Assembly (NCBI GenBank): GCA_039545295.1
Contig: BCIK01000006.1
Span: 558,001-622,000, forward strand
Reading direction: 5' to 3'
DNA length: 64,000 nt
From: Udeniomyces pyricola
Lineage: Eukaryota > Basidiomycota > Tremellomycetes > Cystofilobasidiales > Mrakiaceae
The notes beneath the pieces are model-generated. The model searched no databases, had not been told where the DNA came from, and worked only from the letters and a program-made list of their open reading frames with translations. Shown piece by piece: positions 45,884 to 57,980 of this stretch. Every line of letters starts with the position of its first letter. Position 1 is the stretch's first letter. The translations under genes and the position numbers were made by a program.

Positions 45884-46731
45884 GCTGTATTCTATCGTTG
45901 TGACTCTCGTCAAGTCTGAGGATATATATCTCGGACGAAACGTACCCGACGCTTCAGATTTGGCGGGAAGCGAGAAGGGTGGGAGAGGATGGTTGAGCGT
46001 TTCTTTTATATATTTTTTGCCGTTTGTCATTGGTCGTATCGGTCATCTTCTAGTTCCTTTCACTTGCCTATCATCTTTCCTCGCCTTTGCATCCTTTCTT
46101 GCTTGCATTCCACCCTACTATTTAACTTACTTATTAGTCCAGTCTCGACCCTCGTCGCTTATTCATTCTCCCTCCCCCCCCCCGCCACCCCTCGCACCGC
46201 ATGTTGTTCAACTATCCTCCCCTCTCTTCTCTACTCCTCAGCCTCGCTTGCACTGGCATCATCAATTTTTCTTTGCACTCCTAAGAGAGGTCGGATCTCG
46301 TTACATTTTTCTACTGACTGACTAATCTTGTGTTCCCTTGGAGCAAAACTGATCTCCAGGCGAGCCGCGCCTTTCGAATTCGGATGTGGACTGAGCTGGA
46401 CGACGCCCTCTTTCTCTCCCAAACAAGACGACGTGCCTTTCCCCTTTTTCTCTGCTTCCCACAACGACCACCTTCTGCCCTTTTCCAACTGCCCCCATCC
46501 CATCCCATCCCCATCTGTAGTAGACTACATATCCTACCCTCGACGTTGCTCTAGACGAGACACTCGCCACGGGTCCTCTTGCTATCTTTCCCTTCTTCCT
46601 TGCATACACACCCTCGGCCTTCTCCGCTCCACCACCTTTCCCCCTGTCCCCTTTCTTCATTTCTCCAGGTTCATTGGCTTAGATCTCTGTCTCCTTCAAC
46701 GCCAACAACTACAATCATTTATCATCCATCC
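45884..46731. other. Spacer MRH4 to Ser-rich gene
   Basis: 848 bp, mainly CT-rich on the plus strand, as expected for a promoter and 5' leader of the next gene. A C run lies near 46176-46185. No reading frame with family signal was seen. Confidence 0.5.
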
Positions 46732-48899
46732 ATGAGCTCCCTCGTGACGGTATTGCCATCTCATTCCAAGGGTTCAAAGAAGAAAGCGACGCGCTTCTTT
46801 CTGGCCAAGTTCTTTTCTAGCTCATCTCTCAAAACGCCCACCGAGCCTATTTCTTTTGTGCCCAGTCAAGAAGTCAGTCCACTTGCTCCTGTCTGATCTC
46901 GCGTGACTCAAGTTGGGATCCATCTGAACTCTTTCTCGCGTCTATGTGATTGGTTTGGGTTCTTTAGCCTCGCTCACTTGACAACCCGGATGTGCACGGA
47001 GTTCCTTCGTCCTCGTCGACGACCAGCGCGCCGCCTGCATTCTGGACGCCTACTCAACTCGCCCGACTAGAGGCCACCAAGCAAGCCGTGAGTGACCCAT
47101 GGCTGACCACTCACGGTCTATTCCGCTAGCTTGACAAGCCATCCTTGTTGCCTGAACCGCCGATTCAGCAAGCACAGGCACACGCCTCGAGCTCGAGTCT
47201 AGGCACACACCCATTGCTGACGCCACCCGTCTCGCCGGTCGTTTTCGAAACTTCGTCCCTCCTGGCACTGCTTGTTTCCCTTTTTTCTTGCTCGTTTCTT
47301 TCGACTTGCACTATTGGATGGAACAGAATGATAAAGCTCTCGATCTCCTCAATGGACCAGCAACGGACGAACGGGTCGCCATGTTGGCCAAGATTCTGGT
47401 TGAGCTTCAGTCATCGCTTGCCTCGCTCGATGGATCGGCTCGGCTCTCTCAACTCTCGACACCGGACTCAACAGTTCCCGCACCGGTAGCGCCGCTCAAG
47501 AAGAATCTCGCATCCCCAGTCGTTCTTTCTGCGGCGACTCAGAGTCCAGAGACCTATATTGATGCGCTGCCGAAAGCTTCGCTGCCGCAATCGCCCAATA
47601 CGCGCTCAACAGAGGCTGCCTCCTCCTCATCCGACACTCCTGAACCTGACCCCACCAATCTCACTACTTCCTCAGTATCTTCTCCCCAAACCAAACGAGT
47701 TCCTTCGAGAAGACTCACAGACGCTCAGCCAATCACGATCGACATGCGCGAACCAGTGAAGAAGCCGCCTAGTATTGAAAGTCAATACCGGATGGAGTCG
47801 GCTAAAGCCAACGTCGCTGCGATCCGAGCCTTGATGGCCGTCAAGAAACAACACCAGCCCAAAGATTTAGGTGGGGGAGAAAAGGTTCTTCAAAGTCAAA
47901 GATCAGCATCGGTCGCGGTCTCAAAGTTGGCTCGTACGTCCTTCCCTTGCAAGTCTACCTTGACTGCCTGGTCTGCCCTAACATCATACTGACGCAAGCG
48001 TTTTGACTGTTGACTCTATAGAGAGGTCGTCTTCGATTTCCTCGGCTGCCGGCACGTCTAAAGCCATCAGCTCTCTCGCTGCAGCCCGTCGTTCTGCGAC
48101 TCGACGAGCCCTGCTCTGCGACAACATCCATGGCGACCAACAATACCCTTCCTCTACGAGTCCTACCTCGTCGTTGGGTCTACCACTTTCGCCTCCTATC
48201 ACGCCGCCACAGCTCAAACACCCTAATGCTCCCCTCTTCCCCTGTCCACGACTCCCTCTTCCTCCTGTCCCTTCTGCCGCCGAACCAAAGCCTGAGCTCC
48301 GTCTCGACCGATCTCGCGTCGTGCTCAAACCTCTCCTTTGTTCCATCGATCCCGCCAAGTCCATCGTCTTCGATAGCTCCGTTCCGATCCCCAAGACGAT
48401 CCGGCCTACATCTACTTACTCCCGAACCACCCCAAGGTTCACTACGAGCAGCAGCAGCAGCGGAGATGGCTCTCAAAGTTACTTGGCTCGGTTCTCTACC
48501 CTCTCAAGGGCGACGTCTCTCAACATGGCACCTTCATCGAACATTTCATCTCGAGAAATCCGACCGTTACTCCTTAGCACCCGATCCTCCATCTCCTATA
48601 CCCAATCTTCTCCTACTCACTCCTTCTCGAGTACCATCGACTCCCCATCGATCCGTACAGATCCGTCGGGCGTTTCTCCCCCTTCTTCAGCGTGCCTCCC
48701 GAGCTTGAGTCCGTTGATGATTCCGTGCCGGCCGCGGAGTTCGAAGAAGACGTCGTCGTCGTGGTCTGTTATCCCTCGGTCCGATTCGGATCTCAGCGAT
48801 CTATCGGCAGAGGACGTCGAAGTGTTGTTGAAGGAGCTTTTGTTCCCGGATCGCATGCTCAAGGAGGAAGAGGTCGAGCCGATCGAGCGACTCGAGTAA
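46732..48899 (+). CDS. Unrecognised Ser/Pro-rich protein
   Basis: I do not recognise this gene. The model has exons 46732-46872, 46968-47087, 47130-47237, 47327-47933 and 48022-48899, giving 617 residues. All junctions are GT-AG and keep frame, and intron 2 is only 42 nt. The N-terminus is basic (SKGSKKKATRFFLAKFF). A helical stretch follows around residue 125-150 (RVAMLAKILVELQSSLASL). Two Ala/Arg-rich stretches, ESAKANVAAIRALMAVKKQ and SLAAARRSATRRALL, could form amphipathic helices. The C-terminus is acidic and helical (LSDLSAEDVEVLLKELLF then PDRMLKEEEVEPIERLE). The middle of exon 5 is low-complexity and open in two other frames, so an unseen intron or frame change between 48130 and 48720 is possible. 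Confidence 0.6.
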
Positions 48900-49685
48900 A
48901 ATCAATTCTCTCACGTCTTGATATACACACACACACACCTCCTATCCCTCCCTCCAAAACATTCAACCCCTTACTAGATCGTTCCCTTAGATTTGTATGT
49001 ATCCTGTTCCAACCTGTTGTGTCTCCTCTTCCTTTCTTCGATTGCTTACCTTCACGGCTTATATCCTCCTTCTCTTGCTGCTGCTGCTGCTGCTGCTGCT
49101 TTTACTAGTCCATACTTGCAAGCTACCCTAATAGTTCCTACCTGTCGATCCCCTTCACTTTGCTGTTGCAAAACCACCATCGATTCATAATATAGTATAT
49201 ATGCATTTTGCTCTTTCATTTTCGATCGACACGTCTTTTCCCCATTTATTCATTCCCTAGTTTCCTGGTTTTTGTTTTCGCTTCGCTTCTCTTTGTCTTT
49301 TCTTTCTTCTTTGCCCAACTTGGTCCATATTAAAAAAATTATAAACTCAAAACTAGGGAACTCATTCCGCTGCGTCAGACTGCTAGGATAACGAGCAGAT
49401 GGTGTCAAGGACGGAATCCGATTCAACCTGCTGTTGGCTTAATCAACATCTTTCGTGACAAATAAAAGCAAAAATAGAAATGGGAAAATATTGATGCGAT
49501 AATAATAAAAAAATTGATCCAAACCGTACGTCCAGCCGGTTACACGACGCGTCGCCGGAGTCCGCGGCCTCCGTCGTGTTTGCCCCGGCAGAGGCTAGAG
49601 ATCTCACAGTTGAGAATCACGTTGGCATTCCCACCCGGCCCTTGCATCGTCAACCATCCACTCCCTTCCTTCTCACTTCCTCTAC
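48900..49685. other. Spacer with (CTG)n, tandem plus genes
   Basis: 3' region of the Ser-rich gene and promoter of the next gene. A (CTG)n run lies at about 49077-49099 and a (CA)n run at 48925-48938. T-rich sequence (49200-49310) and A-rich sequence (49328-49515) follow. No gene was seen. Confidence 0.5.
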
Positions 49686-51677
49686 ATGCCCGATCGCACC
49701 CGTTCCAGGTCGCGCTCACCCAAGAGGTCGTCCAAAGAGAAGCACTCATCCCACAGCGCAAGCAGCAGTCGACATCGTGACCGGGACGACGAAGACGTCG
49801 TTGACATCAAGGCCGTCTTCGGGGTCGATCCTATCAATAAAGACGATTACTTGTACGTCTCCTTCTCAACCCTTCTTCTTTTCCTTTTCGTCCCCTCTTC
49901 TCGTTTTTTTTTTTTAAAATTATTATTTCGAGGAGGTAGCAAGGGATTTACGTTGTTTCTTTGGATTCGTTCGATGCAGTTTGAAAGCGACCGAGTTCCG
50001 ACTTTGGCTCAAAGACGAGAAACGCAAGGTAAACTTCTTAAGATATGCCGGCAATGGATGTGATGACGCGCGACATATTCCGACCTCTCTCCCCAGTCTC
50101 CCTCTTCGTCCGCGACCTTCCTCCCCCCCTTTTTCTCTTCCACAACAAGCACACACACACTCACTCGCCCTTGCCTTGATTTCCATCGTATACGTATAGT
50201 ACATTGACGAGTTGTCCGGGAGTGACGCCCGGGACTACTTCAAGAAGTTTGTCAAAGCTTGGAACCGAGGAAAGCTCGAGCGTTAGTTGCCCTCCATCCC
50301 CCCTCCCCCCCTCTTGCTGGGGGATCTGACCCTTTATTTTTGCATTTCACGGGGCAGATCCACTGATCTGTTGAGTTGGATTCGACCCGTTTTGATTTGT
50401 TGGTTCGTCTTCGAAATATAGGAAAGCATTATGAGACTACCTCTGCGACGGCCGTTCCATCCTCCTCCCAAACCGGCTACAAATGGGGTTTCGCCGCCAA
50501 CCGCGATACGGCGACCGCTCTCGAAGCCGCTCGAGCCAGCGTCCATGCCGCCTCGAACCTCTCCCCTAACCTTGGTCCAGGTTCCTCCTCGTCGTCCTCT
50601 GGTCCGCACGTGTCGTCGAACCTGCCCAAAGTCTTTGGAGGACGCGTCTTGGGTCCGTCGATGCCGCCTTCATCTACTGCTGCTGCTGCGGCATCAAAGA
50701 CCATGTCATCCGTACCTGGCCGAGCAACCGTAGGCATGGCAGAATCCGATCGCGTCTTCGAACGCGAACAAGCCCGCGAACGCGAGCTCGATGCTCAAAA
50801 ACGCGATCGAAAGCGTCAGCGTGAGGAAGAGAAAGAAACCAAACTCGGTGGTCGAGAAGGTCGGATCGAGAAACGTCGGGAGACGAACGCGCTCAATCGA
50901 TCGATGCGAGATCGGGATGAAGGCGCTGGGTTGGAGATCGATGAGGGCGTGTTGCTAGGGACGAATTCAGCGTCGGATAGTTTCTCGGCGAGGTGAGTGT
51001 TTGTTTATTTTTCTTTCTTGCATGAGTTTCCTTCGAGAGCTGTCGGAGATTTTCTTCAGGAAGGGAAAGGGAAAGAGGAAGAGAAGGGGAAAGGAAAGGA
51101 GGTTTAGACCCAGAGGAGAAAGCCAAAAGTACATCACTAACGCTATTCTCCTCAATTCGATGTCCCCATCGTTTTCATCGACCATCATCACGCTATCAAT
51201 ACCGTCCTCCTCGCTCCCCGACAACCTCTCCTCGTCGCTTACGCCGACTCCAGGATTGCCGCGAGAGACCGGGCCGCTGCGAACCAAGCCGAGAGACGAA
51301 CACAGCAAGCCGAAAGCCGGCGAGCGACCGTTGGGACTTCAACTTCGGCCATGGCTTCCAAGAACGATGAGGTCCGTGAATTTTGTCATTGTTTTCTTCT
51401 TCGTTTCTGTTCCCCTCCTCTCCCCCNCCCCCTCCCCCCCCCCTTCCTTCTTCCTTCCGGCCGTACCGAAAGAAATCACTATTTCTTTTTCTGCCTTTGT
51501 TTGTTTGGGTTTCCTTTTCTTCTCCTTCATCTGTTCCTAACGTCTTGATCTTTTTTTTTTTTTTTTTTTTTTTTTTTGCCTTCTTTGATTCCATGTACTT
51601 CCTTGGCTCGTCTTTTGTATTCTTCCCAGACGATGGCCATGTTCAAGCGGATGGCGGCCGAACGGTTCGGAGCTTAA
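49686..51677 (+). CDS. Conserved SR-like nuclear protein, unnamed family
   Basis: Exons: 49686-49852, 49980-50028, 50200-50281, 50422-50992, 51254-51371, 51630-51677; 344 residues. The N-terminus is Arg/Ser-rich (RTRSRSRSPKRSSKEKHSSH), as in splicing-related proteins. A compact domain at about residues 55-105 reads EFRLWLKDEKRKYIDELSGS followed by Asp-Ala-Arg-Asp-Tyr and FKKFVKAWNRGKLERKHYE. I recall this tryptophan-framed pattern from short eukaryotic nuclear proteins but cannot name the family with certainty. The middle is Ser/Ala-rich and the C-terminal half is a strongly charged helix (EREQARERELDAQKRDRKRQ), ending MFKRMAAERFGA. A role in pre-mRNA processing is inference only. Intron 5 has one N (51427) and a long T run. 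Confidence 0.75.
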
Positions 51678-52190
51678 AAGATGAAACCGACGTGGGATCG
51701 GCTCATCGATTGTCGTTGCTGTTGTTGGGGAGGGCCAAGGGGGAAGGGGCTGTGTGTGTATGTGCGTGTGAATCATGAGAGCCAAGAAGCTGGAGATAAT
51801 TATTCCATGATGGAGCTGTATTTGTATAACGTCTCACGATTACTAACTTCCCTATGCTGCGTGGGCAGATGGGTCCGACGCGCAAGTGGTTTCGAGACCG
51901 GTTTGTATTATCATTGTTATCATCGTTAATGAGCGTGTTTAGGTGTTGGTGTTTCTCAATAACTTTTCCAAGCCAGTCAACTCATCAAGAGAACCATGGT
52001 CATGGTAGATACGACTCGCTGAGTTGTCAAGAGAAGATATCGAAGTGATGACGGGCCAGTTGCGCCGGCCTCTGCGTACATCTGAGATTCGCACGTGACA
52101 TTCTATTTAACACCTCTCTCTCTCTCCCCCCCTTTTTCCTTCCCTCCTTTCCCTCGCTCCCATCCCTTCCATCGATCCCCATCCATCCGT
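51678..52190. other. Convergent spacer, SR-like gene / DBP6
   Basis: Shared 3' region of two convergent genes. No coding signal was seen; a CT-rich stretch lies at 52111-52170. Confidence 0.5.
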
Positions 52191-55100
52191 TCACTCGATC
52201 CACTCCTGTTCAGGCCGATCAAAGTACGTCTGAAGCGCCCGGAGTGAGGCCTCATACGTCGGTCGAAGCGGCTCGAGCTCGGGTTCGTCGACGCGTAACT
52301 TCTTGAGCTTCTCAAAGTGCGACGCCGAGCGCATGAGGGTCTTGAAGTGACGAGCCTGAGAGAACGAGAGAGAGAAAGGAACAAAAAAAAAAATGAGAGA
52401 AAGAAGAAAGGAAGCGGAAGAAGAAAGTGATGGAGAGAGAAGAGGAAATGGTCGGGTGTTAACTTGGCATGATCTTCTCCCCTCCCTCGGAAAGGAAAAA
52501 AAAAACCCCATTCGACTCAACGACCCATCAAGCCATCTCCATCCGCCCAAAAATAGTCTATAAACAGACAGACACTCTTCCCCCACCCCTCACCCCCTTC
52601 TTCTCCACACACGCAAGACCAAAAAAAAAAAAAGAAGGAAAAGAGAAACCACGAACCTCTTGGGTCTCGACCAAGGACCAAGCGGAACCTTCCCGTCCGG
52701 CTCGGGCCGTTCGACCGACTCGGTGGATATACTTTCGCATGTCGACCGGGACGTCGTACGAGATGACGTGCGAGACCGAGGCGATGTCGATTCCTCGGGC
52801 GATAAGGTCCGAGCAGATCAAGCTGTTTTTTTTTGGGGGGGGGGGGGGGNGGNGGGGAAGGANGATCAGGAAATGATAAGAAAGTCATTTGGTTTAATTT
52901 AGTTTCGGGTTGATGTTTGGCAATCTCAAGGACGACGACCCGTCAAGATGGGCACAGGTTTTTTTTTTTTTTTTTTTTTTTGGTTTCTTGTCTTTGGACT
53001 TACACATCAATTTTGCCGTCTTTAAACTCGTTCAACACTTTTGCTCTCTCCCCACCTTTGCCGGCGCCCAACTCGCTCGAGTACGCGCTAGCGACACACC
53101 TCGCCGGCGAAACCGTGCTCCCGCCGTCGCGTCGGCGTTCGCGCTCGTAAAACTGGAGGAGCTTGGCGAGTCGAGCGGCCGAATCGACGGAGCGGGTGAA
53201 GCAGAGGACGTTTCGAAGTCGATGAGAAGGGGAATGGAGGAGGTGAAGAAGATGAAGAGGTTTGAGGTTCGTCGGGGTGACGAGGAAGGATTCCTGAGGA
53301 GGAGGAAAAAAAAGGGAGGGGATTGGGGGGGGGGGGGGTTGGAAGAAAGAAGGGCAGGATCAAAAATCAATATTGGCCTCGAGAGTTTTTCGAGCCGCTT
53401 CCATTTCCTCCTCCTCCTCCTCTTCTTCCCCTCTTCCCTGCGCCCCAACCCAACAAAGACGACAAGGAGCAGAGAAATCCAATTTCGCACCTTGAGTGTC
53501 GCCGGGACGGCAAACACCTCTCCTTCCACATGCTCCGTCGGTCCCTGAGCGCCCTCGTCCTGGATGACAAAGTACTGTGGGTCATTCAGCTTGAGTGCAG
53601 CGATCTTGGACGGATCTCGGGTGAGCGTGGCGGAGAAAAGGAGTTTTTGACACTATAGAGGTTGGCCAAGGAGAGGCCGAGGCGAGGCAGGGTAGAAAGG
53701 TTTGATTGGGTTGCAGAAGAGACGTGAGAGGAAAGGGATCATGGAGTCGAACAAAAAACATGAAGTATTAATGATGATGGAACAATCCGAAGCGACGGAA
53801 ACCAAAATACATTCAAAGAGGTTTTCTCAAAACCCCGAAAGTAGGCAGAACCACGAACCTGCGAACCCATCTCCTTTTCTCCTTCCCAAGCCAACTTCTT
53901 CTTTCCCCCAGCTCCAACCAGCCCCTCTGTCGACTCTCCCAAGCAAGAAGATGCAGAAGACGAAGGGAATGATGGTATCAAGGTGGTGATCGAAGCTGCT
54001 GATGGAGGCGACACGCGGGTCTTGGCGAGGACGACTTGGAGCCAGTCTTGGAAGGATTGGGTAAGGAGTCGATCGGCTTCGTCGATGATCTGGTTGGGAA
54101 AGGGAAGAGGAGGAGGAGAGAGGGATACACAGAAGTGACACAAAGGGGCAGCAATATTCCAAAGAAAATGAAAACACAGAGAGAGAGAGTGTGTGTGTGT
54201 GTAAAAGAGAAAGAGAGCAAGAGAGGAGGGGATTGGTTGAGTCAAATGATGTCTCTTCACGAATCGAATCGAACCTTTAACTGAACCGGAAGGGAGGAGG
54301 GGCGTACCAAGAACCTCAAATTTCCCAACCCGAACTGGGGCGTTCCGTTGAGGTGATCGATCAGCCTTCCCGGGGTACAGATGAGAATGTCGACCTTGGA
54401 GGCGCCCGTCTCGGGGTCGACGAGGTGGGCCTGCTCAGACGTGAACGATTGGGATCCAGTAACGGCCGCGATCTGAGGATAATAAGAAAAAAAACGAGAG
54501 AAGAAGCAAAAGAGAAGAGTGGTCGGTTGGAGATATGTAAAATCACCGACGAGTGGACGAGCAAGAACCAAAAACACCCGACGAAAAGATAAAATAAAAT
54601 ACATGAACTCACCTTCAACCCCGACCCTTTGGCTATCATCTCGAATGTCTCCCGGACCTGACTGACGAGGTCTCGGGTGGGAAGGATGACGAGCGCTCGG
54701 AGACGGGTGACGATTCGTTTCGAGAGGATCTTTTTTTTTTCGGGTAAAGGATGGAAGATACGTGCACCAAACATGGTGAATGGTAAGGTTAGTTGAGACG
54801 TGAACGGAGATGAATGTGACCAAACTGTACATGTAAATTAAGCCTCAAGATCAAATAGAACGAGATGGTGAACGAAACGTACCTCGACAACCGGAACGAC
54901 GTAACTAAGAGTCTTTCCACTTCCCGTCGGGGCAGAGACGCAGATATCGCGTCCAGGCTTCATGGGGTGCAGAAGAGCATTGGTGGTCGATGACGATGAT
55001 ACAGACGATGACGAGTCGGCCGCAAAAGTCGACGAAGCGGAAGAGGGCTTGAGAAGGAATGGAATCACTCCCGTCTGAACAGCAAACAGGTCTTTGACGC

Positions 55101-56454
55101 CCAACTCGCCGAGACGGGTCATGATTTTTTGGCTGATCAACGCGGGGACCGCAGAGGACGAGTCGGTAGAGAAAGTGATGGGTTCGAGAGGAACGGTATG
55201 CGTGGAGGAGATGATGGTGGCGGTTGTGAGGGCGTGCGGGAGGGTGAGAGGATGAAGGGACGAGGCGGAAGCTTCAGGGCGAAGAGGACCGGGGACAGGG
55301 AAGGGCGTAAGGGGGTTGGAACCGGTGTTGAGAGTGGAAGTCAGGAGGGGATCGGTATCGTCGTCGTGGTCGACAAGGGAGCCATCTTCAGAGTCGCTGT
55401 CGTCGTCTTGGGCCTCCGGAGCTGCAGGCAGATCTTGATCCATGGCGGTCGAGTCTTCCAAAGACGCAGAGCCAGCTAACGATGTGGTTCCCTCTTGTTC
55501 CAGCAATGGCTTGGCCTCCTTTTCCTTCCTCTTCTTGTCCTTCTTACTCGCCTTGTCTTCCTTCAAACCCGCAGTCTCTTCCGGTACGTCCTCGGTTGCT
55601 GCTGATGCAGACGCGACAAGTCCCTGTGCCTTCCTCTCCTTCTCCTCCCGTTTCAGCCGTTTACGTTCCTTCTTGTCCACATCCATCCCATCAATGTCTA
55701 TCACGGGTGAGACGTCCTTCGCCAAATCACGACCGGCAGCAGTAGCAGCAGCAGCAGCAGCCTTCTCCTCCTTCCTCTTCCGCTTCCTCTCTGCCTTGTC
55801 ATCCACCTCGCCAACCTCACCCCCTTGCTCCTGCTTCTCTACCGACTTCTCCCGGGCCTTAGCCGTCTCAGGAATCAAAAGTCCCTCCATACCCTCCATA
55901 TCATCCTCCTCGACAATGATGAACTCCGGTATGCCGTCCGCGGCGGCGGCAGTCGAACCACTTTTGGGCGTAGAGCGAGCGGCAGATTGCTTGCGCTTCT
56001 TGGCCTTATCACGTTGTTTTTTGAGGTACCGAGCTTTGGCTTCCGTCTTGGGTTGCTTTTCTTTTGGCTGCAGGCGATAAGGATCCATTGAGGGGTACGA
56101 GAAAGTAAACACGACAGCATTGGTACACGGTATCGAGAGTCAGACTAGCTTGGTCGGATGGATTTCAACTTGATGCTACCTGATGATGGGTCTTACCTTG
56201 GCCAGCGGTGCGGACTGTGTGGTCGTGGCCGAGTCGCTCCCGAGTATTGGAGCTCCAAATGGGCGTTGGTAGGTTGTAGAAGGAGAAGAAGCAGCAGCCG
56301 GAGCAATTGAATGGCCGAGTGCGGCAAGTCGGGAAGGATGGATGGCTGGACCGGTGACGGTGGGTGCTGGAGATGAGGAGGAAGAGGCAGCATTGGCGGA
56401 TTCGTCAAACACCAGCTTCTTGCCCGTCTGACCGAGATAGAGGGAAGTGTTCAT
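52191..56454 (-). CDS. DBP6: Nucleolar DEAD-box RNA helicase Dbp6 (DDX51)
   Basis: ATP-dependent RNA helicase for early 60S ribosomal subunit assembly. Exons: 56454-56197, 56067-54883, 54729-54613, 54472-54308, 54089-53859, 53652-53491, 53293-53004, 52822-52657, 52355-52191; 912 residues (yeast 629). The first 390 residues are Lys/Glu/Ala-rich nucleolar-type sequence with several basic clusters such as [16 protein letters not shown] and an acidic block. Motifs: I APTGSGKT (about 465), Ia PTRDLVSQV, Ib [16 protein letters not shown] (about 578) at the start of exon 5, III SAT (about 660), [50 protein letters not shown] is the Q-motif region with the expected Gln. A Ser/Gly-rich insert (about 598-640) lies between motifs II and III, as in Dbp6. 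Intron 7 holds a long homopolymer with Ns at 52850, 52853 and 52863. Confidence 0.93.
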
Positions 56455-56927
56455 GGCGAACGCGAGCGGGAGGAAGGGGGAGGATGGAGGTGGATGAGGT
56501 TGCGCAGAGGCAGTCGAATCGAAATTCAAGTTGCTTGCAGTCAGTTATTCGGTCGATCACTGACGCAGCGCGTGAATTATATATATATATATATATACAT
56601 TGAATTGATCTGTTTAACTGCTTTCTTGATCGATAAATCCCCATCGTCATTCGTGTCGCGTCGCTTTGCGTCGCTCTTGGTGCTACCATCATACGTGTAT
56701 ACGTATAGATATCTACATATGCGCCTTGTAACTCAATTGACCTTGGCACCCGCTCATCGTCACAGCGACGTAAGCGGATCTCTTTATCGAGCCCAACGCA
56801 TGATACAACTCATCATCAAGAATCACGTCCGGCTCGAATCCTTCTCTCATCGCTCGCCCAGCAGCCTGCTCTCGCATACACCTTAGCTCCCCTCTAAACC
56901 GAGGGCAACCGACCCTCTCGCTCTCTC
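56455..56927. promoter_or_regulatory. DBP6 promoter with TA-repeat TATA element
   Basis: 473 bp between the NDUFB10 stop and the DBP6 start, both minus. A (TA)n run at about 56578-56596 lies some 125-140 bp upstream of the DBP6 start codon and may act as a TATA box. No gene was seen. Confidence 0.5.
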
Positions 56928-57811
56928 CTACGCATTTGGCGTGGTCTGCGTCGTGTTATTCACTGGTGCGGGATACTTGTACCCTGTCGAACGTCCCTGG
57001 TAGTCGCCGGCCTTGCCGAGGTAAAGCTCGAGTCGCTTGTCGATTCCTCGCGGGTCGAGCTCGGCGTAGTCGACGGGCTCAAAGGCAAAGGTGTCGTACG
57101 TGTGTGGAAGGTAGTACTTGTCGCTTTCGAAATCGCGCCAGTGGATGGTCTGGAGGAGAGTAGAAGGGGAGATGCATGAGTTTGGAGCAGACCGAGACAG
57201 AGAGATGCACGATCAAGAGAGCGAGCGAGAGAGAGACAAGAAGAGAGAGAGAAAGAGACAAGAAGAGAGCGTGAGCATCGACCGGATCCTCGGGCGATCA
57301 AGCCGGAAGGCCAGTCCCTCCCCCTCCCCTGGCCCAACATCTGTATTGCGACCCTCCTGGTGCCTCTAGATGGATCTCCCAAGGAGCAAACTGTCAACTA
57401 ACCTTGTACGTGTTGAGCATCTGGACATACTTCCTCGCGAGATGAACGCAGTTCTCTTTAGCGTTCTCACCTTCCGTCCGGGCACAGTCGCCGAGGACGT
57501 CGCGGACGATCCTCAACTCTTCTTGACGGACCCAGAGTTCGCGGATGTGGATCTTTCGATCAAGCTTCATGGCTGATCGAGGGCGAGGATGACGATAACG
57601 ATAAGAAGGACGGTTGATGGGGATGGAGGTGTGCAAAGAGGAGAGAAGAAGAAGAAGAAGAGATAGGAGAGTAGATGAAGGCGATTGAGCGAGCGAATTT
57701 AGCCCAGTGCAGGTAAGGTGATGATGGATGGCGATTTGGCAGGACAAGTGTTTGATGTATGGTTGACTGACCTTGGTACTCGAGTTTGGTTGGGAGGGGA
57801 CCGGTCGACAT
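56928..57811 (-). CDS. Complex I accessory subunit, PDSW/NDUFB10 type
   Basis: Membrane-arm accessory subunit of NADH:ubiquinone oxidoreductase on the intermembrane-space side. Exons: 57811-57772, 57572-57403, 57149-56928; 143 residues. Family features are HIRELWVRQEELRIVRDVLG, then DCARTEGENAKENCVHLA, in which the Cys-x(5)-Glu-Asn pattern with a second Cys fits the PDSW disulfide pairs, followed by KYVQMLNTYKTIHWRDFESD. The C-terminus is a Tyr/Asp-rich extension ending NNTTQTTPNA. Presence of complex I argues against a Saccharomyces-type yeast. Assignment is by pattern, without a search. Confidence 0.75.
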
Positions 57812-57980
57812 TTGGGTGGAGATAGAGATGACTAGGAGGGGTGATGGGTGCGGGGCGGTTGCAAGTGAGCAGGAGCAAGAGAACAAAGGAGCAGCAGCAA
57901 CAGCAACGGCAACATCAATCTATAGGGTGATGTACCCACCCGATCAAGTGGTGGCTTCCCAACAAACCAACTCATCCACC
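57812..57980. promoter_or_regulatory. 169-bp divergent promoter, complex I subunit / CTF8
   Basis: Only 169 bp separate the two start codons, so transcription start zones must be shared or overlap. A GCAGCAGCAACAGCAACGG-like trinucleotide stretch lies at 57889-57912. Confidence 0.65.
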
